Assembly: GCF_004208635.1 (NCBI RefSeq)
Contig: NZ_CP035806.1
Coordinates: 2,790,001 to 2,854,000, forward strand
Direction of reading: 5' to 3'
Length of the DNA: 64,000 nt
Origin: Leucobacter triazinivorans
GTDB taxonomy: Bacteria; Actinomycetota; Actinomycetes; Actinomycetales; Microbacteriaceae
Below are positions 33,906 through 42,910 of this stretch, one piece after another. The first letter of the stretch is position 1; every line of letters starts with the position of its first letter. The notes below the pieces were generated by a model, which worked only from the letters and a program-made list of their open reading frames with translations, made no database searches and had not been told where the DNA came from. A program made the translations under genes and the position numbers.

Positions 33906-33918
33906 CTACATTATGTAG
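33906..33918. promoter_or_regulatory. Operator dyad CTACA-N3-TGTAG, site 4
   Basis: CTACATTATGTAG is a perfect match to the shared dyad and lies 25 bp before the relaxase ATG at 33,943. A relaxase is not an obvious member of a copper regulon. Confidence 0.65.
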
Positions 33919-33942
33919 TTGCAAGAACATGATTTAGACGAA

Positions 33943-36900
33943 ATGGTGATCCATATGCATGGCGGCGTGATCCTATTCCGGGGAACCGGAGCCGACGCGC
34001 TGCGCTATGTCGAGGCCGACCGGAGCCGTGCTGACGACTACTACCTCAGCGACGGGGCGGGTATCGAGTACGCCGTGCTCGACGCGAGCGGCGAGGCGGT
34101 CTTGGTTCGGGCGCTCTCGAACGAGGAGTACGCCGGATGGGTGGACTGGATCAACCCCGACACCGGGGAGCGGATGGGGCGGCCACGGCTTGCCGGGCAG
34201 GATCGGCTGGGGTCGCCCAGGTTCGCAGAAATGACGATCAACGGCCCGAAATCTCTCTCCATTGCCGCCGCACTGCATCCCGAGGTGTCTAAGGTGCTGG
34301 ATCGCGCGCAGCAGGACGCGCTGGCGGAGATTCGGCGGTGGCTCGCGCAGCACTCGGTGACGCGGGTCGGCCCGCGCGGGGCGCAGGAAGTCGTGCCCAT
34401 CGAGCACATGCAAGTCGTCGGCATCACACACCGCACCTCTCGCGCGGGCGACCCGCACCGGCACATTCATATGCAGATCGGCACACGGGTATGGGCTGCT
34501 GGGAAGTGGCGGGCGCTCGATACCGCCGCGATCTTCCGACAGCAGGGCGCGATCCGCGCCCTCGGCACCGCCGTCATCGCCGCGCACCCAGAGCTTGCCA
34601 AGGTGCTGGATCGGCACGGCCTCACCCTCGACCCCGTAACCAGCGAGGTAGTCGAGTTGGAGCCGTACAACCATCTGATGAGCAAGCGGGGTGAGCAGGT
34701 GCGTCGGAACCTTGAACGGCTCGAAGCCAAATGGGAGGCCGCGCATCCTGGCGAGAGGATGGGGCCGGTCGTATTCTCCCGGCTCACCGCTCAAGCGTGG
34801 GCGCACGAACGCCCGGCGAAGAAGCCGACGACCCTGCGTGAAGAAGAGGCCTGGCTGACCGAGCTGCGCGAGGCCGGCTACGACCCAGCGGCATTGCGCC
34901 GGGCTGCGCGTCGTGCGCCGGTACCGCTGGAGGAGCTATCGGTGCAGCAGATCGCATCTCGCGCCCTGGATCGTTGCGCCGCTGGCGCATCGACGTGGAC
35001 GAGGCACACCGTGCAGGAGCATGCAACGCAGATCATCACCGAGGCCGGGGTGCGCGCAACAGGCGAAGAATTGCGCGACCTCATTACCGTCGCAACACGC
35101 CTCGCGCTCGAAGATTGCTTCTCGGTGCTCGTGCCGGGTGCGCCGACGCCGGAGCATGTGGCGCATCTCACGAGCCTGCGCGTGGTGCAGGCCGAGACGG
35201 AACTACGCGACCTCCTCGCCGCACGAGTGCCAGCCCAAGAGCCGAAGCATACCGACGTGAGTGAAGCAGCAGCAGCGCGGTGGCTCGATGCCGGGCAGGA
35301 GCGCGCCGCCGCTGCCGTCGCATCTGCTGATCCTCTCGTGATCGTGGAGGGAGCAGCGGGCGCAGGCAAGACCACCATGCTCGGCGTCGCAATCGAGGTT
35401 GCCGCCGAACAGGGCAGAGCGTCGCGGGTTCTTGCGCCGACGTTGCGTGCCGCTCAGGTGGTGCGCGAAGAACTCGGCGTACCCACCGCGAGCGTTGCGG
35501 CGCTCGTGCATGCGCACGGGTGGCGATGGAACGACGATGGCGTGTGGTCTCGCCTCGCACCCGGCGACACCGACCCCGCGACCGGCCGCACCTATCGCGG
35601 CCCCTCGGGGAGCGCCCGGCCTGCGCGGGGTGAACGGGTGATCGTTGACGAGGCCGGGATGCTCGACCAAGACACCACAATCGCACTCCTCACGGTCTGC
35701 GCCGAGGCAGGCGCAACGGTCGCGCTGGTTGGGGATCGTGCACAGCTCGCCGCAGTCGGGCGCGGGGGTGTGCTCGACATGGCGGCGCAGCTCAGGGGCC
35801 GCACGTTCGACATGGCCGAGGTTCACCGCTTCGCCGATCCCGTCTATGCCGAGGTCACGTTGCAGATGCGCGACGGCAGAAACCCCGGCGCGGTCTTCGA
35901 TCAGCTCGCAAAACTCGGGCTTGTGCACCTCCACGCCGGTAGCGACGAGTTGCGTGCGCACATCGCCAAGGCGCGGCAAGACGGTGAAGCCGTCACGGTG
36001 ACCTCGAACGACGAGGCGCGCGCCGTGAACTCAAGCATCCGCGACGAGCGAATAGCACGCGGCGAGGTCAACGAGCAGCGCACTGCCTACGGCAGCGACG
36101 GTCTCCCCATCGGTGCGGGCGACCTGATCCAAACCCGTAAGAACCGTACCGATCTTGGCGTGGCGAACCGGCAGCAGTGGATCGTGCAGCACGTCGCAGA
36201 CAACGGCACACTGAGCGTCCTTGAAGCTGGAAACGGTCGGAAGCGACAGCGCACCATCAGCCTCCCCGCCGAGTATGTGGCAGAGCACACCCACCTGTCC
36301 TACGCGGCAACCTCCTACGGCGTACAGGGCGCGACCGTGCCCGCATCGCATACCCTTCTCACCGACTCCACCAGCGCCGCAAGCGTATACGTCGGCATGA
36401 CCAGAGGGCGCGAGTCGAACCTGCTGCACATCGTGGCCGAGAACTTGGGCGATGCGCGGGCGCAGTTCGTCGCGGCGATGGAACGCGACCGCGCCGACCG
36501 TGGCCTTGCCGACGCGACCCAGCGCGCCGCCGAGGAAGTCACCGGACTGATCAAGCACGGCCCCGTCAAGTTCGTGAGCGACGAGATAGCCACACTCATG
36601 CAGCAGGCCGCGACCGCTGAGGTGCAGGCCGAACGTTGGCAGCAGGTCAGCAGCGCCCTCGCCGACCTGAACCAGCGCGAGACAGTAATACGCGAGGCCG
36701 CCAGAGTAGCCGAGCAGACGGCAAGGCACCGCGCCGAGCAGGTGCGCGTCGAGGTCACCGCGCCGATCGTTTCGGCAGCGAGGACGGCGCTCGCAGAGTG
36801 GCAGCAAGCCGAAGCCACCGAGCAGACCGCAGGCAAGCAGGTGCGGGGATCATCGTGGTTCGGGAAGCGCCGCGCCCGCGACGAGCATGAGACCGCCAAG

Positions 36901-37413
36901 AGGCGAACCCACGACGCACGCCAGCAGTTGGCGAGCGAGTGGGGCGAGCTACCGAGGTGGAACGAACGCGCCGACACCTGGGTCAAACGAGTCACCCGCC
37001 CGAAGATCGACGCCGACCCCCGCGTGGTCGATGCCGAGCAGGAGCACCGGGCAGCGCGTGATGAAGTCCTAAGGAGGCCCGAGCGGGCGCAGACAGCACG
37101 CCTGGCGGCGTTCGGTCGCGTCTTCGGCGCAGAGCAGGTGTTCCGCAACCGGGCGGCCTACCTGAGCACCAACCCCGCACAGCGCGCCCAGAGCGCGGCC
37201 CAGACCGCGAAGCACGCGCGAGACGAAGCCGAACTGCTGCGCTCGCTCACGCCTGCTGAGGCGGTCGCACGAATCGAGCAGACCCGCGTGGCGCAGGTCG
37301 AGAGCGAGGCAAAGCAGTCGGAACAAGAGCGTGCTCGATTGTATGGGTTCAATCGACGAAGTCCTGCTTTGAGGAGCAGTCCTAGCGGTGATTGGCCCGG
37401 ACTGAGAAGATAA
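33943..37413 (+). CDS. MobF-family conjugative relaxase-helicase (TrwC/TraA-like)
   Basis: A 1156-aa protein. The N-terminal relaxase domain has YYLSDGAG and the metal-binding three-histidine motif in RAGDPHRHIHMQIG (about residues 178-191). The helicase part has Walker A EGAAGAGKTTML and Walker B VIVDEAGMLD, plus late RecD-like motifs (YAATSYGVQGAT, VYVGMTRGRESN). The C-terminal 250 residues are charged coiled coil. Start ATG 33,943 is chosen; ATG 33,955 (MHGGVILFRG) is equally plausible. It nicks and unwinds plasmid DNA for transfer. No coupling protein or mating-pore ATPase is visible. Confidence 0.9.
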   Translation: MVIHMHGGVILFRGTGADALRYVEADRSRADDYYLSDGAGIEYAVLDASGEAVLVRALSNEEYAGWVDWINPDTGERMGRPRLAGQDRLGSPRFAEMTINGPKSLSIAAALHPEVSKVLDRAQQDALAEIRRWLAQHSVTRVGPRGAQEVVPIEHMQVVGITHRTSRAGDPHRHIHMQIGTRVWAAGKWRALDTAAIFRQQGAIRALGTAVIAAHPELAKVLDRHGLTLDPVTSEVVELEPYNHLMSKRGEQVRRNLERLEAKWEAAHPGERMGPVVFSRLTAQAWAHERPAKKPTTLREEEAWLTELREAGYDPAALRRAARRAPVPLEELSVQQIASRALDRCAAGASTWTRHTVQEHATQIITEAGVRATGEELRDLITVATRLALEDCFSVLVPGAPTPEHVAHLTSLRVVQAETELRDLLAARVPAQEPKHTDVSEAAAARWLDAGQERAAAAVASADPLVIVEGAAGAGKTTMLGVAIEVAAEQGRASRVLAPTLRAAQVVREELGVPTASVAALVHAHGWRWNDDGVWSRLAPGDTDPATGRTYRGPSGSARPARGERVIVDEAGMLDQDTTIALLTVCAEAGATVALVGDRAQLAAVGRGGVLDMAAQLRGRTFDMAEVHRFADPVYAEVTLQMRDGRNPGAVFDQLAKLGLVHLHAGSDELRAHIAKARQDGEAVTVTSNDEARAVNSSIRDERIARGEVNEQRTAYGSDGLPIGAGDLIQTRKNRTDLGVANRQQWIVQHVADNGTLSVLEAGNGRKRQRTISLPAEYVAEHTHLSYAATSYGVQGATVPASHTLLTDSTSAASVYVGMTRGRESNLLHIVAENLGDARAQFVAAMERDRADRGLADATQRAAEEVTGLIKHGPVKFVSDEIATLMQQAATAEVQAERWQQVSSALADLNQRETVIREAARVAEQTARHRAEQVRVEVTAPIVSAARTALAEWQQAEATEQTAGKQVRGSSWFGKRRARDEHETAKRRTHDARQQLASEWGELPRWNERADTWVKRVTRPKIDADPRVVDAEQEHRAARDEVLRRPERAQTARLAAFGRVFGAEQVFRNRAAYLSTNPAQRAQSAAQTAKHARDEAELLRSLTPAEAVARIEQTRVAQVESEAKQSEQERARLYGFNRRSPALRSSPSGDWPGLRR

Positions 37414-37475
37414 TGTATGAGGTAGGAGAGTGATAGTTCTTAGCCCAAGAGTTGCGGTGTGACATTTGATGGAAT

Positions 37476-38096
37476 ATGCTCATGGGTATGTCACACATCC
37501 CCGCGCCGGTTCAGCAGCAGCTGCAGGATCTTGCCTTCGAAGTTCGTGAGGTATTTGGTGAGCGTGGGTATCGTATCGAAGTGGCTTTGTCAGTCGACCC
37601 TTCTTTTAACGAATCGGGTAACCGGTCTGCTCTAGTGAGGAGCATGGTAAAAGACGCCATACGCACCGGAGCTTCGCGTTGGGGAGTGGACTTCGAAGAT
37701 GCTGCCGGTGGTGCGCTGGATATCCGCTTTGACCTGGGGTCGCGGATTTTGGTGTTCCGAGTAAAGAAAGCCAAGCGGCGCGCTGATGGAACTCTGCAGA
37801 TCATCACGAACACTGCTTCTTCATGGGGGTTGATGGATGAAGATCGTTTAGTCCCGGAGGAGCAGTGGGTCTTTGCTTTCGTTGCGAACGACAGCAACAT
37901 TGAAGGGCTTTCTGTCGCTCCTGTGCTTGGTGTGACGCAAAAGATCCCTGGCTATTTCATTTTGGGGGACGAAACCCTGCTTAATGGTGGCGTTGATGCG
38001 CCACGGGGCTTTAGCAGTGACAATGATGATTCTCTTCCTGGATTTGAAGAAGATGAGGATGAGGGGGAACTGGGAAACCTTGGTCCCTCCTTATAG
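37476..38096 (+). CDS. Unknown protein paired with an Xre-ImmA gene
   Basis: A 206-aa soluble protein without recognised domains. It has a mixed alpha/beta central part (ALDIRFDLGSRILVFRVKKAKRR, in two pieces) and a very acidic C-terminus (DNDDSLPGFEEDEDEGELG). Its GC content is visibly lower than neighbours. It lies 49 bp before the Xre-ImmA gene in the same direction, so the two probably form one unit. Start options are 37,476 and 37,488. Confidence 0.65.
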   Translation: MLMGMSHIPAPVQQQLQDLAFEVREVFGERGYRIEVALSVDPSFNESGNRSALVRSMVKDAIRTGASRWGVDFEDAAGGALDIRFDLGSRILVFRVKKAKRRADGTLQIITNTASSWGLMDEDRLVPEEQWVFAFVANDSNIEGLSVAPVLGVTQKIPGYFILGDETLLNGGVDAPRGFSSDNDDSLPGFEEDEDEGELGNLGPSL

Positions 38097-38145
38097 AAGA
38101 ACGGGGTTATTTAGCGGTTGAAGTCCACGTGAAGGAGGGTTTGTT

Positions 38146-39342
38146 GTGAGCGGTTCACAACCAGTTGGCGGTGCGGTTCGTCGGTTGCGTGCTGCACTCG
38201 GTCTGAGTCAGAGCGAACTCGCTGATCGTGCGGGAATTGCTGCGGGCACGATGTCGATGATTGAGAACGACCGGATCTCGGCAACTGCTGAGGCTATTGA
38301 AGCTCTCTCGACCGTACTTGACTGTTCACCCGACTACCTGAGACGAGACAACGGTGATCTGCTTGCGGGACGACCTTGGCTTCGCGCTTACGCTGATGCT
38401 CCCAGCAGGACCGTAGAAAGCGTGGTTGCCGACAGCTCTACGGCGATTGATGCGGCTCAGAGGTTAGACCTGAGGTTTGTTCCTGACGTTCTTCCAATTT
38501 TTAGCGGAGACCCGAACAACGACGCGGACATCGAGGAGTTCACAGCGCAAGTGCGGGTCGCAGCAGGGCTCGGCGAGGATGATGTCGTCAAGAATATGGT
38601 GCGAACCGCGGAGCGTTTGGGTTGTGTTGTTCTGCCTATGGAAAGCGAACTTGGGAGGCATCTAGGGATGTCTAACAGGGTCGACGGGACGGCAGTGATT
38701 CGAGTTGCGCGCTCGAATGACGGGTCAACACATTATGTGCCTGGTGACCGACAGCGCTTCACGGTCGCTCACGAGCTGGGTCACCTAGTTATGCACTTTG
38801 AGCAGCGCCCGCCTGATTCGGCTGTAGAAGCAGCGCGCATTGAGAAGCAAGCGCATCGATTCGCTGCTGCATTCTTGGCGCCGGCAGACCCGCTGATCGA
38901 TGATCTCAACCGTATCGGGGGGCGGGTGACGCTGAGTGCGTTGGCGCAGCTGAAAGAGGCCTGGGGTGTGGCAATCAAGGCGCTTGTCGTTCGATTCCAA
39001 CACCTCGGAGTGATTGAGCAAGATCATGCTCGCAGTCTCTATAAGCAGATTTCAGCTCGTAGGTGGAACAAAAGCGAACCCGTGCATGTTCCAAATGAGG
39101 AATCGGTTTGGCTTGCTAAAGCTCTCAAGAAGCGATTTGGTTCTGAAGGTGACCCGTTCGCAGGGGCTTCCGTTGCGCTGGGCCTCGGACGTTCATACTT
39201 TGAACGATGGGCAATGTGGGCGGTGGAAAATCAGGCCGATGCCGTTGCTGAAGTTGTCCAGCTCGGTTTCGGTAAACGGATCGATAACCAGTCTTTGAAT
39301 GAAGAGTCTCGAGGCCAGGTTCTCCGGATGCCGGTTCGGTAA
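38146..39342 (+). CDS. Xre HTH fused to ImmA/IrrE-type metallopeptidase
   Basis: A 398-aa protein starting at GTG 38,146 after GGAGGG. The N-terminal Cro/C1 HTH is clear (RLRAALGLSQSELADRAGIA and TMSMIENDRIS). The middle carries the zinc motif HELGH in FTVAHELGHLVMHFEQ, followed by the downstream HRFAAAFLAPA helix of ImmA proteins. Proteins of this class cleave repressors (mobile element induction) or act as antitoxins. Its lower GC content marks separate acquisition. Confidence 0.85.
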   Translation: MSGSQPVGGAVRRLRAALGLSQSELADRAGIAAGTMSMIENDRISATAEAIEALSTVLDCSPDYLRRDNGDLLAGRPWLRAYADAPSRTVESVVADSSTAIDAAQRLDLRFVPDVLPIFSGDPNNDADIEEFTAQVRVAAGLGEDDVVKNMVRTAERLGCVVLPMESELGRHLGMSNRVDGTAVIRVARSNDGSTHYVPGDRQRFTVAHELGHLVMHFEQRPPDSAVEAARIEKQAHRFAAAFLAPADPLIDDLNRIGGRVTLSALAQLKEAWGVAIKALVVRFQHLGVIEQDHARSLYKQISARRWNKSEPVHVPNEESVWLAKALKKRFGSEGDPFAGASVALGLGRSYFERWAMWAVENQADAVAEVVQLGFGKRIDNQSLNEESRGQVLRMPVR

Positions 39343-39540
39343 GCGGTTGGTGGCTATTGGCATGTTTGCTGTCTCTGAACTTGCCCTGGCGATCAGGTCA
39401 ACCTTGCCTTCTGCGGGGAAGAAACAAAACCACCGGTTGCGCGCTGCCGTTCATCGTTGTTCGTCGGGTGTATTAGTTCCGCAGATAGGATTGATTATGC
39501 ATAAACACTGCGGCGACGCGCCGACGCCGCCCGGGGTAGA

Positions 39541-40425
39541 TCAATGCGCCCTCGTGACGGTGCAGTAGACGTCGCCCAGAAGGATCGTTGCGCCGTCGGG
39601 GATCACGGTCGGTTCGCCGGGCGTGAGCCAGTGGGGCGGGGCCGACTGCAGTTCGATGCCGTTCGCGGAATCGAGGTCGGTCACGACGATGCGACCGGCG
39701 TCGTCGACGTCGATCGTCGCGTGGGTGCGCGAGAGCATCCGTCCAGGCGTGACGACGGTGAGCGCTTCGCGTCCGTCGACGGGCTCGGGGTTGCGGCCGA
39801 CGACGACATGCGGGCCGGCGTCGATGCTGCGCTGGGTGTTGAAAGCCAGGTGCAGGACCGGCGCGGGAGGCGCTGCGGGGGCCGCTGCGCGGCGGCTGAT
39901 GCGTGTGTGCTCGATGTCGTGCAGCTCGTCGAGCTCGTCGAGCTCAACGGGGCTCGGCCGGGTGACCCGCGCGGCCGCGGGCGGTGCGACGGTGTTCGGC
40001 TCCGCCGGGGGAGCGACCTCGACGCGCAGCGGTTCGTCGACGCCGCACTGGACGCACGTCGCGGAGGTCACCGGCTGTAGCCGGCGGCAGACGCGGCAGC
40101 GTCCCTCGTCGATGCTGAGGCCGTCAGGGGCGGGAATGGTGCCGTCGGCGCCGATGAGCTGCACGTAGCCCTCCGGGCGCACGGCGAGGGCGTGTGTGCG
40201 GCCGTCCTCGGTCACATCGAGACGGATCGGGCGACGTAGCTGCGTGCCGATCGCCACGGCGCGCGCGATCATGCCGGTGCGGAGCGCTGCGACGGACTCG
40301 GCCGCGCACGCGCGGCTGACGCCGTTGATCGTGAGGGTGCCTGTGCCGTCGTGCGTGACGGTGGCGGCGAGACGGGGCCACTCGGGGACGCGATGCAGCC
40401 CTGTGAGCGGCTGTGTGGCGTTCAT
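39541..40425 (-). CDS. FHA-domain protein with zinc-ribbon and shared N-terminal domain
   Basis: A 294-aa protein in three parts. Residues 1-100 share a domain with the N-terminus of the ParA-like protein upstream (TINGVS, RRPIRLDV, LAVRPEGYV). A zinc-ribbon-like segment follows (CRVCRRLQPVTSATCVQCG). The C-terminal FHA domain shows VVVGRNPEP, GRMLSRTHATIDV and TDLDSANGIEL, which bind phosphothreonine. ATG 40,425 sits in the ATGA overlap with the ParA-like gene. It ends the operon. Confidence 0.85.
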   Translation of the reverse strand: MNATQPLTGLHRVPEWPRLAATVTHDGTGTLTINGVSRACAAESVAALRTGMIARAVAIGTQLRRPIRLDVTEDGRTHALAVRPEGYVQLIGADGTIPAPDGLSIDEGRCRVCRRLQPVTSATCVQCGVDEPLRVEVAPPAEPNTVAPPAAARVTRPSPVELDELDELHDIEHTRISRRAAAPAAPPAPVLHLAFNTQRSIDAGPHVVVGRNPEPVDGREALTVVTPGRMLSRTHATIDVDDAGRIVVTDLDSANGIELQSAPPHWLTPGEPTVIPDGATILLGDVYCTVTRAH

Positions 40426-41813
40426 AGCCCGCGGGCGACCGCCGCGCCCGCTGCGAGCCACGCACGCTGCGTCTGGGGGCGCAGGGAGCCGAAGCGCAGC
40501 ACTCCGTCGACCATCGCCGGGTCGTGGGGGACCGTCACGGCCTCACGGGCGAGGGACCGGTAGCCGTCGGCCACGCGCGCCAGGTCAGCGGCGGTGGACT
40601 TCGGATCGGCCTGGTTCACGATCACGACGGCATCACGGGCCAGCTCGGCCGATCCGGCGTCGCGCTCTGCGAGGGCTTCGAGGAGGAGCGCGCCGGCTTC
40701 GGCGTGGTCGTCGCGGGTGGTCGTGGCGACCACGAGCTGGTCGGCGTGGTCGATCATGCGCAGCCACATCGGATCGGACTCGTCGTTGCCGGAGTCGATG
40801 AAGATCAGCCGGTAGTACTTCGCGGCGACGGCGTGGATCGCGTCGACGTCGCTCGGCTCGACGCGCTGCTCGTGCGCGAGGGCCATCGGCTTGCTGCGCA
40901 GCACGTCGAACCGGTCGCGGGTCTGGTGGTGCACGTAGTGCGCCAGGTCCGCTGACTGCGCTCCGGTGCTCAGGAGCCGGTCGACCTGGGGGAGGAGGTC
41001 AAGCAGGGTCGCCTCGTGCGGTCCCTGCTCGGTGCGCCAGCCGAGCGTTCCGCGGGTCTGGTTGTTGTCCCATGTGAGGACGCCTGCGCCGCCGTGGCGG
41101 GCGAACACGGCCGCGAGGAGGACGGTGGTCGGGGTCTTGCCCGCGCCTCCCTTGCCGTTCACGACGGCGATCGTGCGGGGGCCGGGCCAGTGCTGCGAGA
41201 CGGCGAGGACGTCGGAACGCTCCGCGCGCTCGGATTCGCTCGGGCTCATGCGGATGCCGGCACGGGTGAGCGCTCCGCGCCATCCCTGGGTTGCCGGCTC
41301 CTCCATCTGCTCGTGCGTGAGGAACGACTGTCGGGCCTCGCGACGGCTCGGGTACTCGGTGGCCGGGGCGGGAGCCTGACGCACCCATGCGTTCCCGTCG
41401 GGCGCGGGAGCCGGCGCTGCGGCCGGAACCTCCGGCGCGGGAGCGAACGTCGGAGCCTCCGGCGCGGGGGCGGGCGCGGGAACCTGGTCGATCGGCGCGG
41501 GCGTCGACTCGATGGGGGACGCGGCGTCCTCGATCGGCGCCGGCCGGGCGGGCAGGCTCTCGTCGGGCTCTACGCTGCCGTCGGGGTGGACGATTAGCGG
41601 CCATTCCCCGTCGGGGCCGCTGGTGGTGACCCGCACGGGGCGCTGCATCTTCGTGGCCGTGTCGGCCACGCGAGCGAGGATCGCGGCGCGAGCATCCTCG
41701 AGAGTGGTCGTCTCGATCGGGTGCGACGTGCCGTTGATCGTGACCTCTCCCGATCCGTTCGCGAACGTGCGCGCCTCGATCTTGGGGAACGTGGGTACTT
41801 CGATGCTGCTCAT
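40422..41813 (-). CDS. ParA/MinD-like ATPase with extra N-terminal domain
   Basis: A 463-aa protein. Residues 1-85 form the domain shared with the FHA protein (EVTINGTS, QRPVRVTTSGPDG, LIVHPDGSV). A Pro/Ala-rich linker follows (PAPAPAPEAP). The C-terminal ATPase has the deviant Walker A VNGKGGAGKTPTT, an Asp/Asn-rich switch (TWDNNQTRGTLGW), and FIDSGNDESDP. It may position a plasmid or transfer complex. It lies 14 bp downstream of the lytic-enzyme gene and overlaps the FHA gene. Confidence 0.85.
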   Translation of the reverse strand: MSSIEVPTFPKIEARTFANGSGEVTINGTSHPIETTTLEDARAAILARVADTATKMQRPVRVTTSGPDGEWPLIVHPDGSVEPDESLPARPAPIEDAASPIESTPAPIDQVPAPAPAPEAPTFAPAPEVPAAAPAPAPDGNAWVRQAPAPATEYPSRREARQSFLTHEQMEEPATQGWRGALTRAGIRMSPSESERAERSDVLAVSQHWPGPRTIAVVNGKGGAGKTPTTVLLAAVFARHGGAGVLTWDNNQTRGTLGWRTEQGPHEATLLDLLPQVDRLLSTGAQSADLAHYVHHQTRDRFDVLRSKPMALAHEQRVEPSDVDAIHAVAAKYYRLIFIDSGNDESDPMWLRMIDHADQLVVATTTRDDHAEAGALLLEALAERDAGSAELARDAVVIVNQADPKSTAADLARVADGYRSLAREAVTVPHDPAMVDGVLRFGSLRPQTQRAWLAAGAAVARGL

Positions 41814-41827
41814 GGTCGTCTCCTGAT

Positions 41828-42910
41828 CTACTGTCCGAGCTGAATGCCGACCTCTGCCATGAAGGGCGCGGGGTCGACGTTCTCGCCGTTGACGCGCACT
41901 TCAAAGTGCAGGTGGCATCCGGTGGATTCACCGCTGCTGCCGACGCGAGCGATCTGCTGGCCGGCCTTCACCTTGTCGCCGGTCTGCACGAGCATCCCGG
42001 AGTCGTACATGTGGAGGTAGCGGGTGGTGACCCCGCCGCCGTGGTCGATCGAGATTGTGCCGTTGCCGGCGTCGTCGAAGCCGCGGAACGTCACTACACC
42101 GTCCTGTGCGGCCCAGATCGGGCCGTCGCAGCCGCCGCCGGCAAGGTCGGTGCCGGCGTGGAGTCGCTGCGTGCCGTAGATCGGGTGCACGCGGATGCCG
42201 TAGGGGCTGCTGACCGGGCCGGCGCCGGGGGAGGCCCAGCCTTCGGCGCTGACTTCGCCGGGAAGCAGGCCCTCGCATGCGCCGCCGCTGGCGCTGCCGT
42301 CGCCGGAGTCGAGGCCGGTGCGGACACCACTCAGGCCCTCGACGATCTGCACCGCGCCGTCCCAGAACTTCGTGTAGTGGTACGGGTCGGCGTTCACCTG
42401 AGTGCGGTGGGCGACGATCGTCGGTTCCAGCGACTCGCGGTCGGGAACCTTCGTGGTCATCGCGTTGAAGAACTTCGTCGACGAGATGTAGGGGTCCAGC
42501 CGCTCCTCGCGGGTGCCCCATCCGTCCTGCTGCTGGAACAGGCCGATCGACGTCGTGCGGGTGCCGTCGGGGTTGGTGACCCCGCCGGTTTCCCAGTCGC
42601 CGTAGTCGATGTTCCGGAGGCTGGATTCACCCATCGCAGTCATGACGCCGATGGTCTGATCCCGCGCGTTCAGGCCGAGGTCTTTGCCCGCCTGCATGAC
42701 ATATGCGGCGTTCACAAGCTGCTCGTGGCCGTAGCCGGCAATCTCCGTCTCGGGGACGGATGCGGGGTCGATCGAGACGCTCGATCCGCCGTTGCCGGCG
42801 CTCGGGCCGCACTCGTCCTCGCCCATGAGGAGGAGCCCGAACAGGGAGCCGACGATGAGGAGCGGCACCGCCGCGATCGCGTAGGCGGCGCTGCCCTTGG
42901 GCGCTGCCAT
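41828..42910 (-). CDS. Bifunctional peptidoglycan hydrolase (lysozyme-like plus M23), VirB1-type
   Basis: A 360-aa exported protein. A signal or anchor helix (AIAAVPLLIVGSLFGLLLMG) is followed by a transglycosylase-like region (QTIGVMTAMGESSLRNIDYGD, TTSIGLFQQQDGWG) whose Glu in GES is the likely catalytic residue, then an M23 domain with RLHAGTDLAGG and TGCHLHFEV. In conjugative elements such proteins open the cell wall for the mating channel. It overlaps the upstream lipoprotein gene by one base (TGATG). Confidence 0.88.
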   Translation of the reverse strand: MAAPKGSAAYAIAAVPLLIVGSLFGLLLMGEDECGPSAGNGGSSVSIDPASVPETEIAGYGHEQLVNAAYVMQAGKDLGLNARDQTIGVMTAMGESSLRNIDYGDWETGGVTNPDGTRTTSIGLFQQQDGWGTREERLDPYISSTKFFNAMTTKVPDRESLEPTIVAHRTQVNADPYHYTKFWDGAVQIVEGLSGVRTGLDSGDGSASGGACEGLLPGEVSAEGWASPGAGPVSSPYGIRVHPIYGTQRLHAGTDLAGGGCDGPIWAAQDGVVTFRGFDDAGNGTISIDHGGGVTTRYLHMYDSGMLVQTGDKVKAGQQIARVGSSGESTGCHLHFEVRVNGENVDPAPFMAEVGIQLGQ

